Assembly: GCA_934254985.1 (NCBI GenBank)
Contig: CAKQMS010000004.1
Location: 65,535-129,534 of the forward strand
Direction of reading: 5' to 3'
Length of the DNA stretch: 64,000 nt
Source of the DNA: an uncultured Prevotella sp.
GTDB lineage: Bacteria; Bacteroidota; Bacteroidia; Bacteroidales; Bacteroidaceae
Shown: positions 53,255 through 62,351 of the stretch, piece after piece
Layout: the number at the start of each line of letters is the position of its first letter
How positions within the stretch are numbered: position 1 is the first letter of the stretch
Position numbers and translations under genes: made by a program
The notes under the pieces: generated by a model
Databases searched by the model: none
Told to the model about the DNA's origin: nothing
What the model saw: the letters and a program-made list of their open reading frames with translations, nothing else

Positions 53255-53377
53255 TCACTTCCCTACTATCTTCTTCACTAGCATACGGAACAGCTTATAG
53301 GCATCAAGACTTAAGAGCAAAAGCAAAATACTTATTCTAAATAATAACGGAAAAGTATAATAATTATAGAGATTTCT
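53255..53377 (-). pseudogene. possible 3' remnant of a membrane protein gene
   Basis: In the gap between licC and the TIR gene, one minus-strand frame reads LYNYYTFPLLFRISILLLLL, then SLDAYKLFRMLVKKIVGK and a stop at 53257-53255. It has a hydrophobic helix followed by a basic tail, without a start codon, and its upstream end overlaps the last codons of licC. It looks like the end of a lost integral membrane or acyltransferase-type protein. Confidence 0.3.
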
Positions 53378-54032
53378 CAACTTCCTTTAATTCCTCCGGT
53401 GTATCTATCTCATAGATATCCTTTATCTCCTTCACATGTATATCTAATTCAGGATAAATATCCAACACCATATTATCCCAATAAAGATTGGTATAATCCT
53501 TATTAGCATAAACATCTTCCATGTGATTGATAATCTTCTTGCAATCATCAGCCTTCCAATATGAGATTCCACTCATCAGATAGCCATCACCTGCACCAAT
53601 GTTTATCTTCATAAGTTTGTTGTTCTCATCTACTTTCAATCCCCATTCATTCTCGTATTTTTTCTTCTTGGCAAAATACGTAGATTGAGCAACTTCGGAT
53701 AGCAAAACATTCTTATCCATATAAACATCGCCTTCCATCACGTATGTATCATGAAATCTATCCCTAACGATATACAAGGAATTGATATTGTTACAAGTGT
53801 CATATCTGTCATTGAAAACTATATCTACACCATACTTCTCTTTCAAGAAATCCAAAGCTTCAGCCTTATAGCCAGAAATCAGAGTTATATCCTCAATACC
53901 CTTCTCTTTCAAGAATTGTATCTGACGTTCCACCATAGGGATACCATTTACTTCAACCAAACACTTTGGTCGATCATTTGTCAAAGGGCGCAGGCGTGTT
54001 CCCATGCCTGCAGCCAATATAATAGCGTTCAT
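53364..54032 (-). CDS. licC: LicC-like phosphocholine cytidylyltransferase
   Basis: A 222-residue nucleotidyltransferase. The N-terminus MNAIILAAGMGTRLRPLTND with PKCLVEVNG is the full sugar-nucleotidyltransferase signature. The later segments VYMDKNV, WGLKVDENN, GYLMSGISYW and LYWDNMVLDI, and the end IYEIDTPEELK, resemble pneumococcal LicC (CTP:phosphocholine cytidylyltransferase). It lies 9 bp after a BCCT transporter gene, and a choline-kinase fusion gene precedes that. CDP-choline or CDP-ethanolamine synthesis is therefore inferred; an NDP-sugar substrate is the alternative. Confidence 0.8.
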   Translation of the reverse strand: MNAIILAAGMGTRLRPLTNDRPKCLVEVNGIPMVERQIQFLKEKGIEDITLISGYKAEALDFLKEKYGVDIVFNDRYDTCNNINSLYIVRDRFHDTYVMEGDVYMDKNVLLSEVAQSTYFAKKKKYENEWGLKVDENNKLMKINIGAGDGYLMSGISYWKADDCKKIINHMEDVYANKDYTNLYWDNMVLDIYPELDIHVKEIKDIYEIDTPEELKEVEKSL

Positions 54033-54041
54033 ATCTAAATA

Positions 54042-55559
54042 TTATTTTTCGTTCAAATAATTCTTCACATCTTTAAAGAAGCTCCAAACTATCAGTATCA
54101 AGAGAATGCCCACTGGGAATGCAGCAATGATTGTCACTGACTGCAAACTGTAAAGAGTATTCTCGGCAAACAACAATCCGATAGGGAACAAGATGAGCAT
54201 AATGCTCCATACGGCTCTAATCTTTCTGCTTGGCTCTTCATCTGCAGAGATTTGATTATAGCTATAAGAAGATGCCACATACGTAATACCATCCAATGTA
54301 GTACTATAGAAAGCAATCATCGTGATAACTAATAGAATCAAAGCAACTTCTGGTAAAGGTAAAGTACCAAATATATTCAAAATAGCTTGATACATCTCGC
54401 CACCATTAGAAATATAACCTGTTACATCTAATCCATGCTTTAACTGCTGAGCCAAGCCATAATTACCTAAAATAATAAATGACATGTAAGTTCCTGCAAG
54501 TCCCCAACCAAATGTTCCAAAGACAAGGTTCTTAATTGTTCTTCCCTTACTGATAAGAGCTATAAAGAAAGGAGTTGCAATACACCATACCAACCAGTAT
54601 GCCCAATAATAAATAGTCCAAGTCTGTGGGAAACTATTTTCACGCAAAGGATCCATATAAGTAGAGAGACCTACGAAGTTCTGAACCATGTTGCCTAAAG
54701 ATTGGAATCCTGTTTCTATAATATATCTTGTTTCTCCACCCAAGAACAAGAAATAAAACAAGATGGCAAAAAACATATATGAACAGAACGATGCCAATTT
54801 GGAAATTCCATTCATACCCAACAATACTGTGATAGTATAGACTGCACATATCAAAAGCAAGATTCCTATTGTAAGCGTAACGCTAGTAGAAATACCAAAG
54901 ACGGATGCTAATGCTGATGCTAAAAGAGGTGTAGCCAAAGAGAATGTTGTAGCAGTAGCACATACCATTGCAAAGATTGCTACAATGTCTATAAACTTAC
55001 CCAAAGAACCATCAACCTTATTTCCAAAGAGGGGTCTTACAGCTTCCGAGAATCGTTGTCTTTCTCTTTTTCTAACATGCATCATAAAGGCAAAACAAAT
55101 AGCAAGAACCACATAGAATCCCCATGCTAATGGTCCCCAATGGAACAATGGGAAAGTTGGTGCCCATAATTGCATTTTTCCTAATTCTGCTACATGAGGT
55201 TCTGCTCCATATAAAGCCCATTCAATTAATGAATAGAACATGATATCAGCAGCCATTGTTGATGTAAAGATCATGGTACCCCATGCAAAGTTACCATATA
55301 GAGGCTTATCAATATTACCTAATCTTATTTGTCCATACTTATCTTTAAATGATAAATATAATGCTAACAATACACATCCCAAGCCTAAGATTGCATAATA
55401 TATACCAATAGTATCACCAAAGAAGCCACGTAATGTATCTACAAATAATTTAGACTGTGTTGGTATCAGCATAAATACCAACATCATTGCCAACACAATA
55501 CCGAATGGTATCAAAGTAGTTACCCAATCAATACGACCTTTTAGATTTTCTTTTTCCAT
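54042..55559 (-). CDS. BCCT-family transporter (choline/betaine/carnitine)
   Basis: A 505-residue inner-membrane protein with about 12 helices. The sequence FPLFHWGPLAWGFYVVLAI is the BCCT signature region, and WTIYYWAYWLVWCIATPFF carries the Trp-rich substrate-binding helix. Family members take up choline, betaine or carnitine with Na+ or H+. It is flanked by a LicA-like kinase fusion and a LicC-like enzyme, which makes choline a likely substrate. There is no long C-terminal osmosensory domain. Confidence 0.9.
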   Translation of the reverse strand: MEKENLKGRIDWVTTLIPFGIVLAMMLVFMLIPTQSKLFVDTLRGFFGDTIGIYYAILGLGCVLLALYLSFKDKYGQIRLGNIDKPLYGNFAWGTMIFTSTMAADIMFYSLIEWALYGAEPHVAELGKMQLWAPTFPLFHWGPLAWGFYVVLAICFAFMMHVRKRERQRFSEAVRPLFGNKVDGSLGKFIDIVAIFAMVCATATTFSLATPLLASALASVFGISTSVTLTIGILLLICAVYTITVLLGMNGISKLASFCSYMFFAILFYFLFLGGETRYIIETGFQSLGNMVQNFVGLSTYMDPLRENSFPQTWTIYYWAYWLVWCIATPFFIALISKGRTIKNLVFGTFGWGLAGTYMSFIILGNYGLAQQLKHGLDVTGYISNGGEMYQAILNIFGTLPLPEVALILLVITMIAFYSTTLDGITYVASSYSYNQISADEEPSRKIRAVWSIMLILFPIGLLFAENTLYSLQSVTIIAAFPVGILLILIVWSFFKDVKNYLNEK

Positions 55560-55561
55560 TT

Positions 55562-57145
55562 TTAAATATTTATTTTCTTTAAGTTTTCTATAGCTCTTGA
55601 ATATCTATCTTTACCATATGTTCCAAAATCATCCCCCTGAGCTTCCTTGATGCAAGTCCACAATGCCCAGAGATAGTCCATCAGTATCTGATATACCAAT
55701 ATCTTCATTCTCGAATTTTCTGGTTCATTACCTTCAAAATAATGGCTAAGGAAATACTCCTTGCTTTCTTCCGAAAAATTACTTTCCAAGAAAAGGGCTG
55801 CAATATCCCACATAGGATCATTCATACCTGAATATTCCCAGTCTATCAAATAGATAGTTCCATCCTCTGCCTTTAAGAAATTCTCTGCTACAAGGTCATT
55901 GTGACAAGGTTTTACAGATACTCCTAATTGGTTTAAGTAATCTTCCAATTGGAAAACCTTTTTTCTTATAGGTTCATAGCCTTCATACATTTTCCCTTCG
56001 GCTTTAACAAGCAAGTTTTCGTAGTTCATAATTTCCTTGAACACATTAAACTCATTACCAAAGCGAACATGAGAATGATGTAAGGTCCTGAAGATATTGG
56101 CTATTTTCTTCATGTTTGATGGTCGCTGAATGGTCGCCCTATTTAATGTCTCAGCGTTCTTTACAAAGTCTGCAAGTTTGATACCTGTCTCAGCATTGAA
56201 GTATCTAATTGGAGGATTGATACCCATCTTACAAGCTTGTAAGGAGTTTTGTTCCTCATTACTTCGTTCCACCATACCTTCAGCACCATTACCTGGTACA
56301 CGAAGAACATATTCAAATAATCCCTTAGTAACCTTAAAATTTTTATTTGACATACCCCCAATCTGACTAATCTTTACCTCATTTTCTATCTGTTCGTTTG
56401 GGAAAATAATCTTAAGATATGATATCAGATTCTCATAATCAAACGGATTTTCTTTTCTTCTAAGTTTGGGGTATATATAATTGCAAAGCTTATTAAAATC
56501 GTCTTCACAATCTACATCACCCCATATCAAGTTGGTAAACTTTATATATGGTCTATCAAGTACATCTGTAGAATCAAAAAGCAAAAACTCATAATTAAGA
56601 TAAGGATTATTGCTATTCTGCCACTTGTTCATCATTCTGTCAAAGGTATGCTTGGAAATCTTGACGATACCCAATAGCTCACCCTCGAAATTACATATCT
56701 GATGGCGATCCTTACTAATCTTTGTAATATATCCACTTCGAGTTTCTACAAAAGCTTCATCCCCACTACCCGATTCTTCCGTAATAGCAAAGCAATTCTC
56801 ATTTTTTGTCTCAGAAAGTTCTTTTAAGACCTTATACTCATAAAACGTATCGCCTTCTACCAATAAAAAGTCTTCCTTTATGTAAGGTGCAGCCATGGCA
56901 AGCGACCCCATTGAAGAAGTGAACTTAAAATCTGGATTTAATACTAGTCGGACAGTCTTAGATGCATATCTCTGGTACAATTGAGCTTGCCCTCCAACTA
57001 CTAAAAGAATATTAGTATAGTTGAGTGCAGTCAAAGCCTCAATAGTTCTGTCTATCAAACAATAATCCTCCCAATAAGGTTTCAAAGGATAAGGGACATC
57101 AGTACCCTTATCCTTCCTTGCAGATAATATAACCGCAGTTTTCAT
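55562..57145 (-). CDS. fused nucleotidyltransferase-choline kinase (LicC-LicA-like)
   Basis: A 527-residue two-domain protein. Residues 1-~235 are a nucleotidyltransferase-like domain whose usual glycine loop is altered (VILSARKDKGTDVPYPLKP), while SSMGSLAMA and LLVEGDTFYE fit the fold. From about 255 a choline/ethanolamine kinase domain follows, with SQIGGMSNKNFKV, the Brenner motif CHNDLVAENFLK and IDWEYSGMNDPMWDIA. Treponema has a LicC-LicA fusion used for phosphatidylcholine by the CDP-choline route. With its altered first loop the N-domain may be weak, which would explain the separate LicC. Confidence 0.82.
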   Translation of the reverse strand: MKTAVILSARKDKGTDVPYPLKPYWEDYCLIDRTIEALTALNYTNILLVVGGQAQLYQRYASKTVRLVLNPDFKFTSSMGSLAMAAPYIKEDFLLVEGDTFYEYKVLKELSETKNENCFAITEESGSGDEAFVETRSGYITKISKDRHQICNFEGELLGIVKISKHTFDRMMNKWQNSNNPYLNYEFLLFDSTDVLDRPYIKFTNLIWGDVDCEDDFNKLCNYIYPKLRRKENPFDYENLISYLKIIFPNEQIENEVKISQIGGMSNKNFKVTKGLFEYVLRVPGNGAEGMVERSNEEQNSLQACKMGINPPIRYFNAETGIKLADFVKNAETLNRATIQRPSNMKKIANIFRTLHHSHVRFGNEFNVFKEIMNYENLLVKAEGKMYEGYEPIRKKVFQLEDYLNQLGVSVKPCHNDLVAENFLKAEDGTIYLIDWEYSGMNDPMWDIAALFLESNFSEESKEYFLSHYFEGNEPENSRMKILVYQILMDYLWALWTCIKEAQGDDFGTYGKDRYSRAIENLKKINI

Positions 57146-57867
57146 TAGAGTCCAAAGTAAAGTGACATAGTAAAAAATGATTTATTATTATAAGGATTCA
57201 GTACATAACTAGCACTTACAGGCAGCTTGAAGTTTCCAAACTTGAAAGCTGTGCTATACTTGGCATTGATATTAACCACATTGAATCCACTTTCGTTGTT
57301 TGTATAAAAGCCCTTGTTCAAATTGGCTCCTACACATAAAGCAATGTTATTGTCTTCTGTAAATGAGTGAGTGTAACCAACCTCAGCATACGAAGAATAC
57401 ATCTGCTTTCCATCTGCATTTTTGTCTGCTCCAAAAATATAGGTAGATACTGTTATCCACAAAGGAACCTTTGTTCCAGCCCATGTGGCATAAGCCTCAA
57501 TCCAATGTCCAGTTTCACGATTGCTCAACTTAAAGTATTGATCCTTCTCTCCAACAGAAGAAGGATAATAGTAATCAGATACACCAACTGTAAACTCACT
57601 AACAGTATAGGATACGCCTAAATCGACTTCCTGATGACTACCATCAATGGCATAACCACCCATAGCAAAAGCATTAAAGCCATGTGTATTATAGCCTATC
57701 ATCGGAAATACTGTTGGAGCTGTTCCGTATTCAATACCTCTCCACATATATTTTGTGGACAATTCCAAATTTGCAGAGAAAGGAGATTCTTTTATATTTT
57801 CTTCTGCGGAAATGAATAAAGGTACAATTGTACACAACAATAATAGTATATATTTTTTTCTGTTCAT
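57145..57867 (-). CDS. outer-membrane beta-barrel protein, function unknown
   Basis: A 240-residue exported protein with signal peptide MNRKKYILLLLCTIVPLFISA. The mature part begins with ANLELSTKYMWRGIEYG, has alternating strands and ends FFTMSLYFGL, as outer-membrane barrels of the TorF-like porin group do. It sits between the CDP-alcohol phosphotransferase and choline-kinase fusion genes, overlapping the latter's start by one base. A role in choline uptake or export of the product is an inference. The start at 57867 precedes the signal peptide; 57897 is an alternative that would overlap the upstream gene. Confidence 0.72.
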   Translation of the reverse strand: MNRKKYILLLLCTIVPLFISAEENIKESPFSANLELSTKYMWRGIEYGTAPTVFPMIGYNTHGFNAFAMGGYAIDGSHQEVDLGVSYTVSEFTVGVSDYYYPSSVGEKDQYFKLSNRETGHWIEAYATWAGTKVPLWITVSTYIFGADKNADGKQMYSSYAEVGYTHSFTEDNNIALCVGANLNKGFYTNNESGFNVVNINAKYSTAFKFGNFKLPVSASYVLNPYNNKSFFTMSLYFGL

Positions 57868-57880
57868 AACAATTTTACAA

Positions 57881-58660
57881 TTACATTTTACCATCATTTT
57901 CTTTAGCCAACTTTATAGCTTTTCTGCAATATTTCAGAGTCATCACAACAAAAGAGCCCCCGTAATAGCAGAAACAATAAAAAACTATAATATCCAGTGC
58001 ATTAAAAATAGCAGCCAACAATATGAATATAGCTAAATAGCCTCCAATTCCTAGCCATTCCTCAAGTCTCACTAAAAGACTGGTAGTAGCATTTTCATCT
58101 ATTCTTTGATCATATTCAACTTGCAAAACACCTTTATCCTGCAGTTCACGCTCGCAGCTCTTATACTTTTGATATATCAATCGCATCATCGTATCAGAGG
58201 TTGTTCCCAATGCTCCCGCCAAAATAATCAATGCGCATCCAGAAGCAACAAACATACCACCATCTGTATAAACAGAATATCCTATACATGCTCCGAGAAA
58301 ACCAACTAAGATATAGCTGCTGGCAGCATCAGCGAAAGCACCAAAAGGCTGTTTTTTAACACTTCGGGCAATATTGCCATCTACCGTATCGGAAAGATAC
58401 CATAAGTTTACAAGTATAGCACCTGCAATATGCCACCAATAACCTGGTACAATAAAACAAATGCAGGCAGCAAATGCAATAAAAATCGAAAAATACGAAA
58501 CTGTATTTGCTGAAATTCCTCTATTAGCACACCATGCCGAAATATAAAAAGAAATTGGTCTAAAAAAATAACGACACAAATGTACATCCTTCTTTCTTTT
58601 CCACTCAGGCATGTCTTTCCATAGCTCACGCCCTGTGTAATGATCTTTTTTTTCTAACAT
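57881..58660 (-). CDS. CDP-alcohol phosphatidyltransferase family protein
   Basis: A 259-residue integral membrane enzyme with six or so helices. The family motif D-x2-DG-x2-AR-x(n)-G-x3-D-x3-D is visible as DTVDGNIARSVKKQPFGAFA followed by DAASS: the first three aspartates are present but the fourth, usually the catalytic base, is Ser. Such enzymes move a phospho-alcohol from a CDP-alcohol to an acceptor, for example diacylglycerol or inositol. Next to choline-kinase, LicC and BCCT genes it could complete a CDP-choline pathway. Activity is uncertain because of the replaced residue. Confidence 0.83.
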   Translation of the reverse strand: MLEKKDHYTGRELWKDMPEWKRKKDVHLCRYFFRPISFYISAWCANRGISANTVSYFSIFIAFAACICFIVPGYWWHIAGAILVNLWYLSDTVDGNIARSVKKQPFGAFADAASSYILVGFLGACIGYSVYTDGGMFVASGCALIILAGALGTTSDTMMRLIYQKYKSCERELQDKGVLQVEYDQRIDENATTSLLVRLEEWLGIGGYLAIFILLAAIFNALDIIVFYCFCYYGGSFVVMTLKYCRKAIKLAKENDGKM

Positions 58661-58676
58661 AAAATGAAACTTTAAG

Positions 58677-59723
58677 TTATTTATTTTCTAATTGTTTTCT
58701 ACGCAGCCATCCTAATAAAGCCAACAAGCGATATTGCTTATGCTTTACTAATGATAAAATTACCTTTCTTTGTTTATTTAACCCTATTCGAGGAGCAGAA
58801 GCCATAGCTTCCTTGACTAGAGGTTCATTCATAAACTCCTCAAATTCGGCTACTTTTGTTCCATGTTTCTTGTTATAATAAGGATTGAAATAGCCTGTAA
58901 TTGCTGTAGTACAGATGATATATAACATTCTATTCAACACGCCAACATGTAAGTTTAATGGATTACTGCTACTCTTAACATAGTTATCAATCCACTCCAT
59001 ACATCTAACAATCAAAATATTATTTTTCACACTAGCAGTATGCGAAATAGAACTACCATTATAACGATAATGAAGAAGAGGTTCATTAATGTAACATGCG
59101 CTTTTGAGATGTTCAAACAACTGTATATTAAAGACAAATCCTTCAGCACCTTGCTTTAATTCATCTACATGGCGAATATTATATTTTCTCAAAAAGTCTA
59201 ATCTCATCAATTTTTGAAAAGCCATAGCTATTTCTCCATTAAAATCTAAAACACGAGCTTGCAGTTTCTTACAGTCTTGTGCATTGAAGACCCTTGCCCC
59301 CACATCATCCTTAAAAGAATGAACGACATCTTGAGAATTTGGATTGTTAAAATATTCGTCAAACATGACTAATTCTACACCGTTTTTCAGCATTGCCTGC
59401 AGCGCTTTCTCGCAGCAATCAGGTTCTAGCCAATCATCACTATCCACAAACATCATAGCAAAACCAGTTGCAGCATCTTGTCCAGTATTACGGGCAGCTG
59501 CTAAACCACGATTTTTCTTGTGAATTACTTTGATGCGGTCATCTTTCTTAGCATATTCATCACAGATTTCTCCACATCTATCCGGCGAGCCATCATCCAC
59601 CAAAAGAATCTCTAAGTTTTTATATGTCTGGTTTATGATACTATCGATACATTTGGGTAGATATTGTTCTACATTATAACATGGAACAATAATGCTAATC
59701 TTGTTCTTTATATTAGGCATCAT
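58677..59723 (-). CDS. family 2 glycosyltransferase
   Basis: A 348-residue GT-A enzyme. KISIIVPCYNVEQYLPKCID and EILLVDDGSPDRCGEICDEY are the classical N-terminal signatures, and MFVDSDDWLEPDCCE holds the metal-binding DSDD. The C-terminal half is helical. Its start overlaps the preceding GT4 gene by 4 bp. It transfers an unknown sugar during repeat-unit assembly. Confidence 0.92.
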   Translation of the reverse strand: MMPNIKNKISIIVPCYNVEQYLPKCIDSIINQTYKNLEILLVDDGSPDRCGEICDEYAKKDDRIKVIHKKNRGLAAARNTGQDAATGFAMMFVDSDDWLEPDCCEKALQAMLKNGVELVMFDEYFNNPNSQDVVHSFKDDVGARVFNAQDCKKLQARVLDFNGEIAMAFQKLMRLDFLRKYNIRHVDELKQGAEGFVFNIQLFEHLKSACYINEPLLHYRYNGSSISHTASVKNNILIVRCMEWIDNYVKSSSNPLNLHVGVLNRMLYIICTTAITGYFNPYYNKKHGTKVAEFEEFMNEPLVKEAMASAPRIGLNKQRKVILSLVKHKQYRLLALLGWLRRKQLENK

Positions 59724-60718
59724 AATCTATCTATTAAACATTTCTCCAATTTCTTAGAACATGCTTCTGGAGAAAAATTATCCTTCATATATTCTAATAA
59801 ATCCGGTTGATATACGTTTTTGTCTAAAAGTTTTACAACAGCCTTACCAATTTCATCAACAGAATATGGATTAATAATTTCTGCATGATTCTGCAAATAA
59901 TACTTAGGACCACCATCATTCGTCAAAACTATTTCTGCCCCATTAGCTGCAGCTTCTAAAGCAACCATACCCACGCCCTCTGTCAAACTAGGTAATGCAA
60001 AGACTTTACAACGTCGATAATATTCCAAAAGCTTCTCATCTGTCAATTCTCCTACATACTTAATATTTTTGTGACCATCTATCATACTGTGCAACCATTG
60101 CTTCTCTTCTTCAGAAGCTAAAAGACCAGCCAGAATCAAATTGAATTTATATTTAATAGCAGCTTCTACCAAACGTGGCACATTCTTATTTGACGCACCT
60201 AATCTACTTGCATGAAAACAGAAATTCTCCTTGTTAGGCATTTCATCGCAAGATTGAACTCTATACTGAAGTGGTACTAGTTCTATTTTTGATTCTTCTA
60301 TTTCCAAACATTTTGTCACATAAGAAGCCTCAAAATCAGATCTGACAAGCCATAGCTTATAGAAATCTTTATTTAAATACAAATCATGAAATCTAGAAGA
60401 CAATCCTAAATGCTTTTGGTCTCCCCAATATTTAGTGAAGAACTTATACTTTGCATGACCACAATCAGGGTCTATAATTGGTGCTAAAGCAATTCGTTTA
60501 ACAAGTTTACTAAATGCTCTTGAAGAGTCTCTGAAGTTTCCTCCAAATCCCATCATTATCAACCAATCATAAGAATCCCAATCATAGTCGTCCCAAATAT
60601 TCACTAAATCAACTTGGTGTCCCAAAGCAACAAGCCCATCACGCCACATTTTGCCCTGTACTTTTACTCCACAAACAGGAGATACAGATACTGTCGGTTT
60701 ATAAATTGCTATTTTCAT
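59720..60718 (-). CDS. family 4-like glycosyltransferase
   Basis: A 332-residue GT-B-fold protein with the C-terminal GT4 segment KVFALPSLTEGVGMVALEAA followed by NGAEIVLTNDGGPKYYL. The N-terminal domain starts MKIAIYKPTVSVSPVCGVK and is divergent. It overlaps the GT2 gene by 4 bp. The sugar donor is unknown. Confidence 0.87.
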   Translation of the reverse strand: MKIAIYKPTVSVSPVCGVKVQGKMWRDGLVALGHQVDLVNIWDDYDWDSYDWLIMMGFGGNFRDSSRAFSKLVKRIALAPIIDPDCGHAKYKFFTKYWGDQKHLGLSSRFHDLYLNKDFYKLWLVRSDFEASYVTKCLEIEESKIELVPLQYRVQSCDEMPNKENFCFHASRLGASNKNVPRLVEAAIKYKFNLILAGLLASEEEKQWLHSMIDGHKNIKYVGELTDEKLLEYYRRCKVFALPSLTEGVGMVALEAAANGAEIVLTNDGGPKYYLQNHAEIINPYSVDEIGKAVVKLLDKNVYQPDLLEYMKDNFSPEACSKKLEKCLIDRL

Positions 60719-60758
60719 AAAACACTATTTTTATTATTAAATATTCAACATGTAATTA

Positions 60759-62339
60759 TCACAAGCTTTTAGCATTGCATTTTTTTACAAATCTTTTAAT
60801 TACAAAAAATACTATACAATACACCATAATCGCTTGCCAACCAGTTCTTAACAAAGTTGATACGACTCCTACTATTCCCGTTGCATTATTAAAGAACAAA
60901 AAGTATCTAAACAAATCACAAAGAACTGGTAAAGGAAATAGCAACATTGTGTTACTAAAATTTGTTTTTACAAGTGAAGAAAGAAAAAGGAACATGGCAA
61001 AATATATGAAGAATGCATAGACAAAATACATCTCCCCCCATAAATAGAGTCCAGTTCCTACATCTCCAGCAACTCGATAGCCTCGATAATATCTAAGACC
61101 TAAACTTTCCATAGAAATAAGGTCACCTGGTGTATATTGTAACTCAAATTTGTTAATATGAACTCCAAGACTTTGCAAAATTGGTGTCGGTAATAAAAAA
61201 AGGACTTGATTTGCCATGTACTCATGCATTTTAGGATTATCAAAGCCTAATTTATTAGCATACCAAATAGTCATATCACACACTCTAAGATTGCAAAAAC
61301 GATCCATCATAATATTATCAACATAATATTCACTCCAACCTAAGAAATTGTCTCCCCCATTATCAGTTTTTAACAAAACTGCATTATATAAAGTATGAAG
61401 TTTTTCCTTGTCTTGATAAATATCTATAATATTATCAAAAGTCTTGCTTGCTCCTGTTCCCTGTTGATTATCACGTCCCAAGGCCATTGCTGCTGCCAGA
61501 TCAGCAACTGGACCTGTTACAAGATAAATTGCAATAAAACAATAAATTGCACTCTTTCTTGAAAAAAGCTTTTTATTCTCTGAAAATAAAGGTACTATAT
61601 AGCACATCGCAATGGTAACAAAAGAGCTAAATATCATAGTTCGCTTTCCTGTTGCCAATCCTAAAGCTGCTAAAACTATAAGATATACAATGATTGGACG
61701 TTTCTCAGTCTTTGTAAATGTGTCATTTGAATATAACTTCTTAAAAAGAAGTAATATCGGAAAGCATGCAAAAACTTTAGTTACTCCCAACAAATGACCT
61801 AAAAAACCCAAGTTCTCAGCTTCTGCATCTTCAGTACCCATTATCGTCAATAAGAAAACCTGACTGAAGATTCCAATAAAACCCATTACCCATATTTGCT
61901 TATCTGAAGGCGGAGTGAAATATCCTATTTTATCCCATAATTTCGTCAATACGTTGTTGGGGCGATAAATACAAAGACAAAGTCTAAAAGCTAGTATGAG
62001 CATCACTAAATTCAACAACTGATAATTGAATGTCAAATACGGATTCTGAAATCTAAATGTTAACGGCTTTCCCTCCACCAGAGTCATCAATAAAGGCATA
62101 AAATAGAAACAAATTCCCAATCCAAATAACGAGATAAATGGCAAGAAACATTTCTGGGCATTTCTATATTTCATCACAAAAAGATGTAGAAATAACCATC
62201 CTATGATAAAAGTTCCGCAACCATATATATTCTCTATCTCTGGATAAAAAACCATTTCGAACAGAGATAAAACACAAAGGAGAATAAGAATCCACTTTGA
62301 TATATTCGAAACATTGTCCTTAATTAATGAATTATTCAT
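60759..62339 (-). CDS. Wzy-like oligosaccharide repeat-unit polymerase
   Basis: A 526-residue membrane protein with about 12 hydrophobic segments and a large periplasmic loop at about residues 280-420. The central region has LVTGPVADLAAAMALGRDNQ and LGLRYYRGYRVAGDVGTGLYL, as in O-antigen/EPS polymerases that join lipid-linked repeats at the periplasmic face. Its place between glycosyltransferase and pyruvyl-transferase genes supports this. There is no flippase gene in the window. Confidence 0.75.
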   Translation of the reverse strand: MNNSLIKDNVSNISKWILILLCVLSLFEMVFYPEIENIYGCGTFIIGWLFLHLFVMKYRNAQKCFLPFISLFGLGICFYFMPLLMTLVEGKPLTFRFQNPYLTFNYQLLNLVMLILAFRLCLCIYRPNNVLTKLWDKIGYFTPPSDKQIWVMGFIGIFSQVFLLTIMGTEDAEAENLGFLGHLLGVTKVFACFPILLLFKKLYSNDTFTKTEKRPIIVYLIVLAALGLATGKRTMIFSSFVTIAMCYIVPLFSENKKLFSRKSAIYCFIAIYLVTGPVADLAAAMALGRDNQQGTGASKTFDNIIDIYQDKEKLHTLYNAVLLKTDNGGDNFLGWSEYYVDNIMMDRFCNLRVCDMTIWYANKLGFDNPKMHEYMANQVLFLLPTPILQSLGVHINKFELQYTPGDLISMESLGLRYYRGYRVAGDVGTGLYLWGEMYFVYAFFIYFAMFLFLSSLVKTNFSNTMLLFPLPVLCDLFRYFLFFNNATGIVGVVSTLLRTGWQAIMVYCIVFFVIKRFVKKCNAKSL

Positions 62340-62351
62340 AATTACAGATAA

